The position numbers were made by a program, and so were the translations under genes. A DNA stretch of 64,000 nt, from NCBI GenBank assembly GCA_001580565.1, contig LRBF01000222.1, forward strand, positions 1 to 64,000, read 5' to 3'. This DNA comes from Caballeronia megalochromosomata. GTDB lineage: Bacteria; Pseudomonadota; Gammaproteobacteria; Burkholderiales; Burkholderiaceae. Below, in pieces: positions 1 to 10,054 of the stretch. Each line of letters opens with the position of its first letter. Position 1 is the first letter of the stretch. The notes beneath the pieces are model-generated. The model was not told where the DNA came from and made no database searches. It saw nothing but the letters and a program-made list of their open reading frames with translations.

Positions 1-377
1 GGTACGATTTGTATAAGGGCAAGCGCATACCCAACGGCAGCGCGTAGCGCCGTGCCGGTGCTATTTCGTGCTGAACCAGCGCCCTTGGGGTACTAGCTTG
101 GCAGACCGTGCGCGATCCAAGCCGCGCGAGTTTTGTGGGGGCACTCGCTACTGCCGGGCCATTAGGTCAATCGCCTGTGCCGCGGCCGGCATGAAGCACT
201 TTGGATGGAAAAGCTGCTTTCTTTGCCTACTTTCTTTGCAGCAGCAAAGAAAGTAGGTGCCGCCCCGCACAGGGGCAACGCTAATAGACCGACGCGAAAG
301 CAGGATTCCACAGAAGCGAAAAGCAACAAAACCAACAACGCCCCCACAGCAACCACCCCGCAGGGGCGAACGAACCT
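1..377. other. intergenic region before fdhA
   Basis: I see no convincing gene here. Short open frames exist on both strands but have no ribosome binding site or recognisable product. The only clear structure is the hairpin at 226-257 and the repeat-like sequence that follows it (listed separately). Confidence 0.6.
226..257. repeat. perfect 14-bp inverted repeat (dispersed Burkholderia-type hairpin)
   Basis: The arms cctactttctttgc and gcaaagaaagtagg are perfect reverse complements around a 4-nt loop (agca). The following gtgccgccccgcacaggggc resembles an intergenic repeat I recall from many Burkholderiaceae genomes. It lies 120 bp beyond the end of fdhA, so it may also act as a bidirectional transcription stop, although there is no T-run directly after it. 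Confidence 0.6.
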
Positions 378-1574
378 TCAAGCCGCTTTCAACAACCCAT
401 GCGGGTCAATAACAAATTTCCGCGGCGCCCCGCCATCGAACTTCCGATAACCATCCGGCGCTTCATCGAGCGACACGACCGTCACATTGACGATATCCGC
501 GATCGGCAAACGGTCCCACAAAATCGCCTGCATCAGATTGCGGTTGTACTTCATGACCGGCGTCTGCCCCGTATGGAACGAATGCGACTTCGCCCAGCCA
601 AGACCGAAGCGGATGCTCAGGCTGCCCTTCTTCGCGGCGGCATCGACAGCGCCCGGATCGTCGGTCACATAGAGACCCGGAATGCCGATCGCGCCCGCCG
701 CCTTCGTGATCTCCATCAGCGAGTTGAGCACCGTCGCGGGCGCTTCGTGGCCGCTGTCGGTGCCGTGTCCATGCGCCTCGAAGCCCACGCAATCGACCGC
801 GCAATCTACTTCCGGCTTGCCGAGAATCTGGTCGATCTGCTCGCCGAGCGTCGCGTCTTTCGACAGGTTGATCGTCTCGAAGCCCATCGCGCGCGCATGT
901 GCGAGACGCTCCTCGTTCATGTCGCCGACGATCGTGCACGCCGCGCCCAAAATGCGCGCCGACGCGGCCGCCGCCATGCCGACCGGACCCGCGCCCGCGA
1001 TATAAACCGTCGAGCCCGGCCCGACGCCCGCCATCACGGCGCCGTGATAACCCGTCGGAAGAATGTCGGAGAGGCAGGTGAGGTCACGGATCTTCGACAT
1101 CGCCTGCGCCTTGTCGGGAAACTTCAGCAGATTGAAGTCCGCGTACGGGACCATCACGTATTCCGCCTGGCCGCCGATCCAGCCACCCATGTCGACATAG
1201 CCATACGCGCCGCCCGCGCGCGACGGATTCACGTTCAGACACACGCCCGTGTGCTGCGCCTTGCAGGTCGGACAGCGGCCGCACGCGACATTGAACGGCA
1301 CCGAGACGAGATCCCCGACCGCGAGCGTTTCCACATCGCGCCCCACTTCGATGACTTCGCCCGTGATTTCATGGCCGAGCACGAGGCCGACCTGCGCGGT
1401 CGTGCGGCCACGCACCATGTGCTGGTCCGAGCCGCAGATATTGGTGCTGACTACTTTCAGAATGACGCCGTGGCCGATGTCGCGGCCGCGTGGATCGACC
1501 ATCTTCGGATAGTCGATGGATTGCACTTCCACCTTGCCCTGCCCCAGATAAACGACGCCGCGATTGCTGCTCAT
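378..1574 (-). CDS. fdhA: glutathione-independent formaldehyde dehydrogenase
   Basis: NAD-dependent, zinc-containing medium-chain alcohol dehydrogenase that oxidises formaldehyde to formate in the cytoplasm. The 398-aa product has the family length and the N-terminus typical of Pseudomonas putida FdhA (MSSNRGVVYLG). Catalytic-zinc residues lie in NICGSDQHM and GHEITGEV, the four-cysteine structural zinc loop in CGRCPTCKAQHTGVC, and the Rossmann motif in GAGPVGMAA. I chose the ATG at 1574 because GGAG sits 6 nt upstream and homology begins there; the frame stays open further upstream. It is divergent from betIBA. Formaldehyde is released by demethylation of betaine-derived sarcosine, so placing it beside bet and sox genes makes metabolic sense. 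Confidence 0.93.
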   Translation of the reverse strand: MSSNRGVVYLGQGKVEVQSIDYPKMVDPRGRDIGHGVILKVVSTNICGSDQHMVRGRTTAQVGLVLGHEITGEVIEVGRDVETLAVGDLVSVPFNVACGRCPTCKAQHTGVCLNVNPSRAGGAYGYVDMGGWIGGQAEYVMVPYADFNLLKFPDKAQAMSKIRDLTCLSDILPTGYHGAVMAGVGPGSTVYIAGAGPVGMAAAASARILGAACTIVGDMNEERLAHARAMGFETINLSKDATLGEQIDQILGKPEVDCAVDCVGFEAHGHGTDSGHEAPATVLNSLMEITKAAGAIGIPGLYVTDDPGAVDAAAKKGSLSIRFGLGWAKSHSFHTGQTPVMKYNRNLMQAILWDRLPIADIVNVTVVSLDEAPDGYRKFDGGAPRKFVIDPHGLLKAA

Positions 1575-1748
1575 TGATCGTCTCCATGTTTCGTGGACGG
1601 CACGCGCGACGAGCCCGCCGCACTTCTTTGGGTCATCGCGCCCGTGCAACGAGGGTAGCGCTCTCCCTGAGCCGCGACTGTCACTCAATGCGACGCGTGT
1701 TTGACTGAAACCGACATCGCACCAGGAAACCCTTTCGACCCGGTTTTT

Positions 1749-1782
1749 ATTGATTGACCGTTCAAAATAAAAAAACTAGTAT
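1749..1782 (+). promoter_or_regulatory. betIBA promoter with BetI-type operator
   Basis: A -35 TTGACC (1754-1759) and a -10 TAGTAT (1777-1782) are separated by exactly 17 bp, about 30 bp before the betI start. The palindrome TTGA-N8-TCAA (1750-1765) covers the -35. It resembles the BetI operator of enterobacteria and rhizobia, so repression by BetI when choline is absent is likely. The promoter is read directly; BetI binding is inferred. Confidence 0.6.
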
Positions 1783-1811
1783 CGGCGCAATTCGTCAGTG
1801 ACAGAACCACC

Positions 1812-2399
1812 ATGCCCAAGCTCGGAATGCGCGAAATCCGCCGCGCGCAACTCATCGACGCCACGCTGCATACCATCGACCAGTCGGGGCTCGCGGGCGC
1901 GACGCTCGCCTCCGTCGCGCAGCGCGCGAGCACGTCGACGGGAATCGTCAGTCATTACTTCGGCGACAAGGACGGCCTGCTCGAAGCCACGATGCGCCAC
2001 GTGCTGCGCTCGCTGTGGCAAGGCACGTCACGCCGTCGCAAAGCCGCGAAGCCCGATCCGCGCTCGAAGCTGCGCGCGGTCGTCGCGGCGAACTTCGACG
2101 TCGAACAGGTGAACGGACCGGTCATGAAAACCTGGCTCGCGTTCTGGTCGGAGAGCATGCACAAGCCGGAGTTGCGGCGTCTGCAGCGCGTGAACACGCG
2201 GCGTCTGCACTCGAATCTGTGCGCGGATTTCGCAAGAGCATTGACCAGGCCCGCCGCGCGCCGCGCCGCGAGCGGTCTCGCCGCGCTGATCGACGGCCTG
2301 TGGCTGCGCGGCGCCCTCGCGGGTGAACCATTCGATACGAAGGGCGCGCTGCGTCTCGCCTACGACTACATCGACCTCGTGCTGGAAGCGCGCGGCTGA
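1812..2399 (+). CDS. betI: BetI, choline-responsive TetR repressor
   Basis: 195 aa, the usual BetI length. The N-terminal TetR helix-turn-helix occupies roughly residues 30-50 ([20 protein letters not shown]). The C-terminal part carries family features such as [18 protein letters not shown]. It represses betIBA, and choline relieves this. First gene of betI-betB-betA, 29 bp before betB. The operator-like palindrome over its promoter suggests autoregulation. Confidence 0.93.
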   Translation: MPKLGMREIRRAQLIDATLHTIDQSGLAGATLASVAQRASTSTGIVSHYFGDKDGLLEATMRHVLRSLWQGTSRRRKAAKPDPRSKLRAVVAANFDVEQVNGPVMKTWLAFWSESMHKPELRRLQRVNTRRLHSNLCADFARALTRPAARRAASGLAALIDGLWLRGALAGEPFDTKGALRLAYDYIDLVLEARG

Positions 2400-2428
2400 T
2401 CACTCACATTCAAGCAAAGGAGCGCGAC

Positions 2429-3898
2429 ATGCCCGCATTCGGAGAGCAACGGCTTTATATCGGCGGCGAATACGTCGATGCAACGAGCGGCGAAACCTTC
2501 GACACGCTCGATCCCGCCACCGGCGAGACGCTCGCGCGCGTGCAGCAGGCGTCGCAGGCGGATATCGATCGCGCGGTGCGATCGGCGCGTGAGGGCCAGC
2601 GCGAATGGGCCGCGATGACCGCGATGCAGCGTTCGCGCATCCTGCGCCGCGCGGTCGATCTGCTTCGCGCGCGCAACGACGAACTCGCCGCGCTCGAAAC
2701 GCGCGATACCGGCAAGCCGATCGCGGAAACGCGCGCCGTCGATATCGTCACGGGCGCGGATGTCATCGAGTACTACGCGGGGCTCGCGACCGCCATCGAA
2801 GGCGAGCAGATTCCGCTGCGCGAATCGTCGTTCGTTTATACGCGGCGCGAGCCGCTCGGCGTATGCGCGGGCATCGGCGCATGGAATTACCCGATCCAGA
2901 TCGCATGCTGGAAGTCCGCGCCCGCGCTCGCCGCCGGCAACGCGATGATCTTCAAGCCGAGCGAAGTCACGCCGTTGACCGCGTCGAAGCTCGCCGAGAT
3001 CTATACCGAAGCGGGAGTGCCCGCGGGTGTCTTCAACGTCGTGCAAGGCGATGGCCGCGTCGGCGCGATGCTCGCGGAACATGGCGGCATCGAGAAGATT
3101 TCGTTCACGGGCGGCGTCGAGACGGGAAAGAAAGTGATGGCGCGCGCGGGCGGCTCGACGCTCAAGGAAGTGACGATGGAACTCGGCGGCAAGTCGCCCC
3201 TCATCGTGTTCGGCGATGCAAACCTCGAACGCGCCGCCGATATCGCCATGAGCGCGAACTTCTTCAGCTCGGGACAGGTGTGCACGAACGGCACGCGCGT
3301 GTTCGTGGAGCGCGGCGTCATCGAGAAATTCGAAGCTTTGGTGCTGGAGCGGGTGAAGCGCATTCGCATCGGCGCGCCTGATGATCCGAACACGAACTTC
3401 GGGCCGCTCGCGAGCGCGGCGCAATTGCAGAAGGTGCTCGGCTTCATCGAGAGCGGCAAGCGCGAAGGCGCGCGGCTCGTCGCGGGCGGTGCGCGCCTGA
3501 CCGATGGCGCGTTCTCGCGCGGCCAGTATGTCGAGCCGACCGTGTTCGCCGATTGCCGCGACGACATGCGCATCGTGCGCGAGGAAATCTTCGGTCCCGT
3601 GATGAGCATTCTCGCGTTCGATGACGAAGACGAAGTCATCGCGCGCGCCAACGATACGGACTACGGTCTTGCGGCGGGCGTCGTGACGGAGAACCTGTCG
3701 CGGGCGCATCGCGTGATTCATCGGCTCGAAGCGGGAATCTGCTGGATCAATACGTGGGGCGAGTCGCCTGCGGAAATGCCGGTGGGCGGCTACAAGCAAT
3801 CGGGCATCGGGCGCGAGAACGGCATCGTTACGTTGAATGCCTATACGCGCATCAAGTCCGTGCAGGTCGAGCTCGGCCCCTATCAGCCCGTGTTTTAA
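2429..3898 (+). CDS. betB: betaine aldehyde dehydrogenase
   Basis: NAD(P)-dependent oxidation of betaine aldehyde to glycine betaine, second step of the choline pathway. 489 aa, full length for BetB. The catalytic Cys is residue 285 (SSGQVCTNG) and the general base Glu residue 251 (MELGGKSP). The cofactor-binding region is in the first half ([20 protein letters not shown]). AAAGGAG precedes the ATG at good spacing. It lies 11 bp before betA, in the classical betIBA order. Confidence 0.95.
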   Translation: MPAFGEQRLYIGGEYVDATSGETFDTLDPATGETLARVQQASQADIDRAVRSAREGQREWAAMTAMQRSRILRRAVDLLRARNDELAALETRDTGKPIAETRAVDIVTGADVIEYYAGLATAIEGEQIPLRESSFVYTRREPLGVCAGIGAWNYPIQIACWKSAPALAAGNAMIFKPSEVTPLTASKLAEIYTEAGVPAGVFNVVQGDGRVGAMLAEHGGIEKISFTGGVETGKKVMARAGGSTLKEVTMELGGKSPLIVFGDANLERAADIAMSANFFSSGQVCTNGTRVFVERGVIEKFEALVLERVKRIRIGAPDDPNTNFGPLASAAQLQKVLGFIESGKREGARLVAGGARLTDGAFSRGQYVEPTVFADCRDDMRIVREEIFGPVMSILAFDDEDEVIARANDTDYGLAAGVVTENLSRAHRVIHRLEAGICWINTWGESPAEMPVGGYKQSGIGRENGIVTLNAYTRIKSVQVELGPYQPVF

Positions 3899-3909
3899 GG
3901 AGCATTGCG

Positions 3910-5622
3910 ATGAGCGCGAACGAATACGACTACATCATCGTCGGCGCGGGATCGGCGGGCAACGTGCTCGCGTCGCGTCTCACCGAAGACGCGGACGTGA
4001 CCGTGCTGCTGCTCGAAGCGGGCGGGCCGGACTATCGCTTCGACTTTCGCACGCAGATGCCCGCGGCGCTGGCTTATCCGCTTCAGGGGCGGCGCTATAA
4101 CTGGGCGTATGAAACCGAGCCCGAGCCGCATATGAACAACCGTCGAATGGAATGCGGGCGCGGCAAGGGGCTGGGCGGATCGTCGCTGATCAATGGCATG
4201 TGCTATATCCGCGGCAACGCGCTCGACTACGATAACTGGGCGTCGATGTCGGGGCTCGATAACTGGAGCTATCTCGACTGTCTGCCGTATTTTCGGAAGG
4301 CGGAGACGCGCGATATCGGACCGAATGCGTATCACGGCGGCGATGGTCCCGTGCATGTGACGACGAGCAAGCCCGGCAACAACCCGCTTTTCGCCGCGAT
4401 GGTCGAGGCCGGCGTGCAGGCGGGTTATCCGCGCACCGAGGATCTGAACGGTTATCAGCAGGAAGGCTTCGGCCCGATGGATCGTACCGTGACCGCGAAC
4501 GGACGGCGTGCGAGCACGGCGCGCGGATATCTGGATCGCGCGAAGCATCGCGACAATCTCACGATCGTGACGCATGCAACGACCGACCGCGTGCTGTTCT
4601 CGGGGAAGCGGGCGATCGGTGTCGCGTATCTGCATGGCGGGCAGCATGTCACGGCGCATGTGCGGCGCGAGGTGCTCGTGTGCAGCGGTGCGATTGCGTC
4701 GCCGCAGTTGCTGCAGCGCTCGGGCGTGGGGCGGGCGGACTGGCTGAAGGCGCTTGAGATTCCAATGGTGCACGATCTGCCGGGCGTCGGTGAGAACTTA
4801 CAGGATCACCTGGAGATGTATATGCAGTACGAATGCAGGGAGCCTGTCTCCCTGTATCCGGCGTTGCAGTGGTGGAATCAGCCGGCGATCGGGCTGGAGT
4901 GGCTGTTGAACGGAACGGGCGTCGGCGCGAGCAATCAGTTCGAAGCGGGTGGCTTCATCCGCACGCGCGATGATGATCCTTGGCCGAACATTCAGTATCA
5001 CTTTTTGCCGGTGGCGATCAACTACAACGGATCGAACCCGATCAAGATGCATGGGTTCCAGGCGCATGTCGGATCGATGCGCTCGCCGAGTCGCGGGCGC
5101 GTGAAGCTCAAGTCGCGCGATCCGCATGCGCATCCGGGCATTCTGTTCAACTACATGGCCGATCCGCTCGACTGGCGCGAGTTCCGCGATGCGCTTCGCA
5201 TCACGCGCGAGATCATGCGGCAGCCTGCGCTCGAACGGTATCGCGGGCGCGAGTTACATCCTTCCGATGACCTGAAGAGCGATGCGGAACTCGATGCGTT
5301 CGTGAGGGCGAAAGCGGAGACGGCTTATCACCCTTCGTGTTCGTGCAAGATGGGGTACGACGATATGGCTGTCGTGGATGGCGAAGGACGCGTGCACGGG
5401 ATGGAGGGGCTGCGCGTCGTCGATGCTTCGATCATGCCGCAGATCACGACGGGCAATCTCAATGCGCCGACGATTATGCTGGCGGAGAAGATTGCGGATC
5501 GGATTCGGGGGTTGCAAGGTTTGGCGCGTGTGGCGACGCCGTACTTCGTGGCGAATGGGAAGCGGGCGCGGAAGGACTCGGTGGAGCGCGTCACACGAGA
5601 ATTCGGAGAGGTGAAGGGTTAA
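3910..5622 (+). CDS. betA: choline dehydrogenase
   Basis: FAD-dependent GMC oxidoreductase that oxidises choline to betaine aldehyde at the membrane, feeding electrons to the respiratory chain. 570 aa. The N-terminal dinucleotide-binding motif is [11 protein letters not shown]; the GMC signature is [17 protein letters not shown]. The active-site His is residue 474 ([12 protein letters not shown]), and the second GMC block follows ([16 protein letters not shown]). The frame is open upstream inside betB, but the ATG at 3910 has AAGGAG 6 nt before it and starts at the family N-terminus ([14 protein letters not shown]). Confidence 0.95.
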   Translation: MSANEYDYIIVGAGSAGNVLASRLTEDADVTVLLLEAGGPDYRFDFRTQMPAALAYPLQGRRYNWAYETEPEPHMNNRRMECGRGKGLGGSSLINGMCYIRGNALDYDNWASMSGLDNWSYLDCLPYFRKAETRDIGPNAYHGGDGPVHVTTSKPGNNPLFAAMVEAGVQAGYPRTEDLNGYQQEGFGPMDRTVTANGRRASTARGYLDRAKHRDNLTIVTHATTDRVLFSGKRAIGVAYLHGGQHVTAHVRREVLVCSGAIASPQLLQRSGVGRADWLKALEIPMVHDLPGVGENLQDHLEMYMQYECREPVSLYPALQWWNQPAIGLEWLLNGTGVGASNQFEAGGFIRTRDDDPWPNIQYHFLPVAINYNGSNPIKMHGFQAHVGSMRSPSRGRVKLKSRDPHAHPGILFNYMADPLDWREFRDALRITREIMRQPALERYRGRELHPSDDLKSDAELDAFVRAKAETAYHPSCSCKMGYDDMAVVDGEGRVHGMEGLRVVDASIMPQITTGNLNAPTIMLAEKIADRIRGLQGLARVATPYFVANGKRARKDSVERVTREFGEVKG

Positions 5623-5640
5623 GAGCGCCGGGCGGAGATC

Positions 5641-5665
5641 AAAAAAAGGCCGCGCAAGCGCGGCC
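5641..5665 (-). terminator. intrinsic terminator of the sdaA-sox operon
   Basis: GC-rich inverted repeat ggccgcgc/gcgcggcc. The run of seven A directly before it becomes a T-run when read on the minus strand. It therefore ends leftward transcription from the operon whose last gene stops at 5715. It also lies just after betA, but it lacks a T-run in the betA direction. Confidence 0.75.
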
Positions 5666-5714
5666 TCGAATCGCCCTACCTCATACCCATTCGAAATTCA
5701 CATCTCAACGCCCG

Positions 5715-5978
5715 TCATTCACCGAATCGCGCACGCGCCGCCACCGCGATCTGCCTCAATACGTCCACGCTCAGGCGCGCCGCAACCCCTTTCACATACT
5801 CATGATGCCGCGCTTCCAACGGCGCATCGAGATACTGCGCATGCAGATATCGAATCAGCGCGATCCGCCGATGCTTCAACGCGATGCTCCGATCAAGCAA
5901 CGCGAGCGCCGCACCCGCATCGTGCTTCTTGCAAGCACGCTCGGAAAGCTGCGCGGCGGCATCGCGCGAGGCGTTCAT
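5715..5978 (-). CDS. conserved small protein of unknown function, last gene of the sox operon
   Basis: 87 aa. The ATG at 5978 overlaps the stop of the FolB-like gene (ATGA), which indicates translational coupling and supports this start over upstream in-frame codons. The sequence is mostly helical by eye and rich in Ala, Arg and His. Its core, ALALLDRSIALKHRRIALIR followed by YLHAQYLDAPLEARHHEYV, matches no family I know. There is no signal peptide, membrane segment or cysteine pattern. Position suggests a role linked to sarcosine oxidation or folate supply, but nothing in the sequence proves it. Confidence 0.65.
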   Translation of the reverse strand: MNASRDAAAQLSERACKKHDAGAALALLDRSIALKHRRIALIRYLHAQYLDAPLEARHHEYVKGVAARLSVDVLRQIAVAARARFGE

Positions 5979-6412
5979 CGCACAGCCACGCGCTGCGCTT
6001 CGGCCTGCATACGCCACGCATCGAAATCCGCGCGACGCCAGTCGAGCTCGAGCCCGAGCCGCCTCGTGCCTTCGCGAATCTTCGGCTTGTGCAGCACGAG
6101 CGTGAGCGCATCGAGCGCAGGCCATTCTTCGAACGAGAGCGCGGCAATCTCGACCGCAAGCGTCTCGAGCAAACGCGTATGGGCCTTCGTCTCAAGAAAC
6201 GCGCTCACGCGATTGCACCACGCTTCGTAATCGATAAGACCATCGTCCGATTCATGCGGCATGCCGCGATAGCGAAGACTCGCATCGATGCACACCGGTT
6301 GCGGTCCTTCATGCTCATGCTCGTACAGACCGACGCGCGTCTTCACGATCAACTCATCGACGATCACGCGCCAGCCCTGCCCACCTGCTTCGAGCGGTTC
6401 GAAGGGCTTCAT
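5975..6412 (-). CDS. dihydroneopterin aldolase-like (FolB family) protein
   Basis: 145 aa. FolB converts dihydroneopterin to a pterin precursor of folate. The catalytic set lines up with S. aureus FolB at a nearly constant offset: Glu31 (GLYEHE), Tyr62 (IDYEAW), Glu83 (RLLETLA) and Lys109 (LVLHKPKI). The protein may therefore be active. It overlaps soxG upstream and the 87-aa gene downstream by ATGA, so it is an integral member of sdaA-soxBDAG. SoxBDAG transfers the sarcosine methyl carbon to tetrahydrofolate, so a dedicated folate-pathway enzyme here may raise acceptor supply. An alternative is a divergent FolB/FolX paralogue with another substrate. Confidence 0.75.
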   Translation of the reverse strand: MKPFEPLEAGGQGWRVIVDELIVKTRVGLYEHEHEGPQPVCIDASLRYRGMPHESDDGLIDYEAWCNRVSAFLETKAHTRLLETLAVEIAALSFEEWPALDALTLVLHKPKIREGTRRLGLELDWRRADFDAWRMQAEAQRVAVR

Positions 6413-7062
6413 GAGAGAAGCGGCTCGGCGGCGTCGAGCATGATCTTCACGAAGTAATCGGCGAAGCTGCGGCGCACGATCAACTCGAAACGATCGCCGC
6501 CGAGCGGCACGAGCGTCAGGGATGCCTTGAAATAATGGCTCTGCGCGCACTGCCCTTCACCAAACATCTTCGGATGCAGATCGAGCGGACAGCCACGCGA
6601 AAGCACTTCACGCGTCTTCGGGCCATCGATGTCGAGCACCGTATACCCGCTGCCGATATCCACCGCCGCCGAAAACTGTCCGACGAACGCCTCACGCAGC
6701 TTCGCTTCGAGCGGCGCCGGACGCGATGCGTCGTGCGCCGTATCGGAATGCACGAGCCATTCATCGGGGCCGAGCCACAGCATCGTGTAACCGTTGCCGC
6801 GCGCGATGGTATTCGCCTTCGCGGGCGGCGTACAGCCGATCACGTTCTGCACCGCCCTGACGAAGGCCGGGTCACGCGTATCGCCGCGCACGTTCACGAG
6901 TTCGAGAAACGGCCGCTCCGTCAGACGAAACGCCTTCGGCGAGCCGCCCTGATGCGCTTTCATCAACGCATCGGCGCCGACGAGCGGAGACTCCTGCCAC
7001 ACACCTTGTCCGCTGATCGCGCGATCGACGACCGTCGAGGAACCTTTGATCTCATTCAACAT
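6409..7062 (-). CDS. soxG: sarcosine oxidase, gamma subunit
   Basis: 217 aa. Smallest of the structural subunits of heterotetrameric sarcosine oxidase apart from SoxD; it packs against the alpha subunit and resembles part of the aminomethyltransferase (GcvT) fold. Typical stretches are LGPDEWLVHS, AAVDIGSGYTVLDI and GCPLDLHP. The start at 7062 overlaps the end of soxA by 11 bp, as in other soxBDAG operons. Confidence 0.9.
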   Translation of the reverse strand: MLNEIKGSSTVVDRAISGQGVWQESPLVGADALMKAHQGGSPKAFRLTERPFLELVNVRGDTRDPAFVRAVQNVIGCTPPAKANTIARGNGYTMLWLGPDEWLVHSDTAHDASRPAPLEAKLREAFVGQFSAAVDIGSGYTVLDIDGPKTREVLSRGCPLDLHPKMFGEGQCAQSHYFKASLTLVPLGGDRFELIVRRSFADYFVKIMLDAAEPLLS

Positions 7063-10054
7063 GCTGACGTGCTCCTTCGCTGTCGTAGAACACCGAACTG
7101 GTGATTTTTGCGTTGACCCGCTTGCCGTTCGCGAGCGGAATCATGACCGATTCGCCGATCTTCTCGAGACCGCCCTTCACGACGGCCAATGCAATCGAGC
7201 GCTTCAGAATAGGGCTGTAGTAGCTCGACGTGACGTGGCCGAGCATCGGCGCGGTATCGCCCTGGAACGGACCCGCGACGATCTGCGCGCCTTCCGGAAG
7301 CACGAACGCAGGATCATCGGTAAGCAGGCCGACGAACTGCTTGCGCCCCTGCTTCGCCGTATCAGAACGCGTCAGCGAACGCTTGCCGATGAAGTCCTTA
7401 GACTTCGCAACCAGCCCGCCCATGCCGAGGTCATAAGGCGTCATCGAACCGTCCGTATCCTGACCGACGATGATGTAGCCCTTCTCCGCGCGCAGCACGT
7501 GCATCGTTTCCGTGCCGTACGGCGTGATGTCGAATTCCGCGCCCGCCAGCATGAGCGCTTCCCACACCGCGCGTCCGACATTGGCCGGCACGTTCACTTC
7601 ATACGCGAGCTCGCCCGAGAAGCTGATGCGCATCACACGCGCCGATGCGCCCGCCACCGTGCCGTCGCGATAGCTCATGAACGGGAACGCCGCGTTCGCG
7701 AAGTCGATGTCGTGGCACACCTTCTGCAGCACCTTGCGGCTGTTCGGGCCGACGACCGCGAACGTCGCCCAATGATCCGTCACGGATGCGAGACGCACGC
7801 GCATATCGGGCCATTCGGTCTGCAGCCAGCGTTCGAGCCACGTCAGCACGCGCGCCGCGCCGCCGGTGGTCGTCGTCATCATGTAGTGCTGTTCGCCTAA
7901 GCGCACGGTGACGCCGTCGTCGAAGATCATGCCGTTTTCGTCGAGCATCAGGCCGTAGCGGCACTTGCCGACTTCGAGCTTGCTCCATGGATTCGTGTAC
8001 ATCCAGTTCAGGAGCTTCGCGGAGTCCGGGCCCTGAATGTCGATCTTGCCGAGCGTCGATGCATCGAGAATGCCGACGCTCTGACGCACCGCGAGCGATT
8101 CACGCGCGACCGCCGCGTGCATGTCTTCACCTGCTTTCGGGTAATACCACGGACGCTTCCAGTTGCCGACGTCCTCGAACATCGCGCCGTTCTCGACGTG
8201 CCATTCGTGAATCGCGGTCTTGCGCACCGGGTCGAGAAACTCGCCCAGTTCGCGACCCGCGAACGTGCCGAACGTGACAGGCGTGTAGTTCGGGCGGAAC
8301 GTCGTCGTGCCGGTCTCGGGAATCGTCTTGCCCAGCGCCTGCGCGAGAATCGCCATGCCGTTGATGTTGCCGAGCTTGCCCTGATCCGTGCCGAAGCCCA
8401 TCGCCGTATAGCGCTTCACGTGCTCGACGGATTCGAAGCCTTCACGCGCCGCCAGATAAATATCCGCCGCGGACACGTCGTTCTGGAAGTCGACGAACTG
8501 CTTCGGTCCGCGCGTCGACAGTTCCCGGTTGCCGACGATCCACAGCGGCATCATCGGCGCTTCGACGATTTCAGCGACCTGCACGGGATTCGGCTTCACG
8601 ACGATATGACCCGCCGCGCGCGCCGCTTCCACGCCCGCATCGGCGCCGAAGCGAAGGCCGCGCGCCAGCGAGAACTCGCCCGCGCACGCGCCGACGCTGC
8701 TCTCCAGCTGCATCGCCTTGCCGGGCACGAAGCACGCCTTCTCTTCGTGCCAGTGCGCCTTGCCGCCCGACTGCGCGAAGAGGTGCAGCACCGGACTCCA
8801 GCCGCCCGACATCGCGACGAGATCGCATTGCAGGTCCGTCTGCTTCTGGCCGACCTCACCCTTCGCATAGGAAGCCACTTCCACCGACGCGACGCGCAGC
8901 TTGCCGCGCGCAACGGTGATCACCGCGTTGTTCATCACCCGCACGCCATAGCGACGCGCCGCCGCGGGCAATGCGCCTTTCGATTCGGCCGGACGCGGAT
9001 CGACGACGGTCACTTCGGCGCCCGCCGCCTTCAGATCGAGCGCGCACTGATACGCGTCGTCGTTGTTCGTGAAGACGACGGCCTGACGGCCCGGCAGCAC
9101 CGCATAGCGATGCAGATACGTCGACACGGCGGACGCCAGCATCACGCCCGGCAGATCGTTGTTGCCGAAGACGATCGGACGCTCGTGCGCGCCGGTCGCG
9201 AGCACCACGCGCTTGGCGCGCACCTTCCACATCAGTTCGCGCGTGCCCTTGCGCCGCGACACGGGCAGATGCTCCGTCAGACGCTGCGTGATCGTGACGA
9301 GGTTGTGATCCTGATAGCCGAACGCCGTGCTGCGCGAAAGAATCTTCACGTCGGGCATCTTGCGCAGTTCGGCTTCGATCTTCTGCACCCATTGCAGCGC
9401 GGGCTTGCCGTCGATCTCCGCGCGGCACGACAAGAGCGAGCCGCCGAGTTCGCGCTGATCGTCGACGAGAATCACGCGCGCGCCCGACAAGGCCGCCGCA
9501 TGCGCCGCCGCGAGACCCGAAGGGCCGCCGCCGACCACGAGCACATCGCAATGCGCGAAGCACTTGTCGTAACGATCGGCGTCGAGCTGCTTCGGCGCTT
9601 CGCCGAGGCCGGCCGCATCGCGAATGACTTCTTCGTACTTCGGCCAGAACTTGCGCGGCCACATGAAGGTCTTGTAGTAGAAGCCCGCGGGAATGAAGCG
9701 CGCGATCTTCTGATTGACCGCCATGCGATCGTTCTCGATGTTCGGCTTCGCGTTCACGCTCGCGGCGACCAGACCCTGATACAGCTCGACTTCCGTCGCG
9801 CGCGCATTCGGCACGGTGTACGCGCCGGTTTCGAGTTGCACGACTGCATTCGGCTCTTCCACACCGGCCGTGATGATCCCGCGCGGACGGTGATACTTCC
9901 AGCTGCGCGCAATGAAGCGCTCGCCATTGGCGAGCAACGCGGACGCGAGCGTATCGCCTTCATAGCCCTGATACGTCTTGCCGTTGAACGTGAAGGTAAC
10001 GGGGATCGCGCGATTGATGCGCCCGCCCGTGCCGAGTCGGTCTTTCTGGCTCAT
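7052..10054 (-). CDS. soxA: sarcosine oxidase, alpha subunit
   Basis: 1000 aa, full length. With SoxBDG it oxidises sarcosine to glycine, H2O2 and methylene-tetrahydrofolate (formaldehyde without folate). An N-terminal ferredoxin-like part (FNGKTYQGYEGDTLASALLANG) is followed by an NAD-binding region around residue 172 (VVGGGPSGLAAAHAAALSG). The C-terminal third is a GcvT-type folate domain (DASTLGKIDIQGPDS, RAEKGYIIVGQDTDG). Its start overlaps the soxD stop by ATGA. Confidence 0.95.
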   Translation of the reverse strand: MSQKDRLGTGGRINRAIPVTFTFNGKTYQGYEGDTLASALLANGERFIARSWKYHRPRGIITAGVEEPNAVVQLETGAYTVPNARATEVELYQGLVAASVNAKPNIENDRMAVNQKIARFIPAGFYYKTFMWPRKFWPKYEEVIRDAAGLGEAPKQLDADRYDKCFAHCDVLVVGGGPSGLAAAHAAALSGARVILVDDQRELGGSLLSCRAEIDGKPALQWVQKIEAELRKMPDVKILSRSTAFGYQDHNLVTITQRLTEHLPVSRRKGTRELMWKVRAKRVVLATGAHERPIVFGNNDLPGVMLASAVSTYLHRYAVLPGRQAVVFTNNDDAYQCALDLKAAGAEVTVVDPRPAESKGALPAAARRYGVRVMNNAVITVARGKLRVASVEVASYAKGEVGQKQTDLQCDLVAMSGGWSPVLHLFAQSGGKAHWHEEKACFVPGKAMQLESSVGACAGEFSLARGLRFGADAGVEAARAAGHIVVKPNPVQVAEIVEAPMMPLWIVGNRELSTRGPKQFVDFQNDVSAADIYLAAREGFESVEHVKRYTAMGFGTDQGKLGNINGMAILAQALGKTIPETGTTTFRPNYTPVTFGTFAGRELGEFLDPVRKTAIHEWHVENGAMFEDVGNWKRPWYYPKAGEDMHAAVARESLAVRQSVGILDASTLGKIDIQGPDSAKLLNWMYTNPWSKLEVGKCRYGLMLDENGMIFDDGVTVRLGEQHYMMTTTTGGAARVLTWLERWLQTEWPDMRVRLASVTDHWATFAVVGPNSRKVLQKVCHDIDFANAAFPFMSYRDGTVAGASARVMRISFSGELAYEVNVPANVGRAVWEALMLAGAEFDITPYGTETMHVLRAEKGYIIVGQDTDGSMTPYDLGMGGLVAKSKDFIGKRSLTRSDTAKQGRKQFVGLLTDDPAFVLPEGAQIVAGPFQGDTAPMLGHVTSSYYSPILKRSIALAVVKGGLEKIGESVMIPLANGKRVNAKITSSVFYDSEGARQHVE

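Noticed and set aside
399-1577. Long open frame (392 codons) on the plus strand opposite fdhA
   Set aside because: It is the antisense shadow of a high-GC gene; the product is Arg/His/Asp-rich with no domain and no ribosome site.
2366-3799. 477-codon frame antisense to betB
   Set aside because: Arg/His-rich shadow without any conserved motif; betB on the other strand has all catalytic residues.
5641-5665. Hairpin as betA terminator
   Set aside because: In the betA direction the hairpin is preceded by A residues and has no following T-run; it fits the leftward operon.
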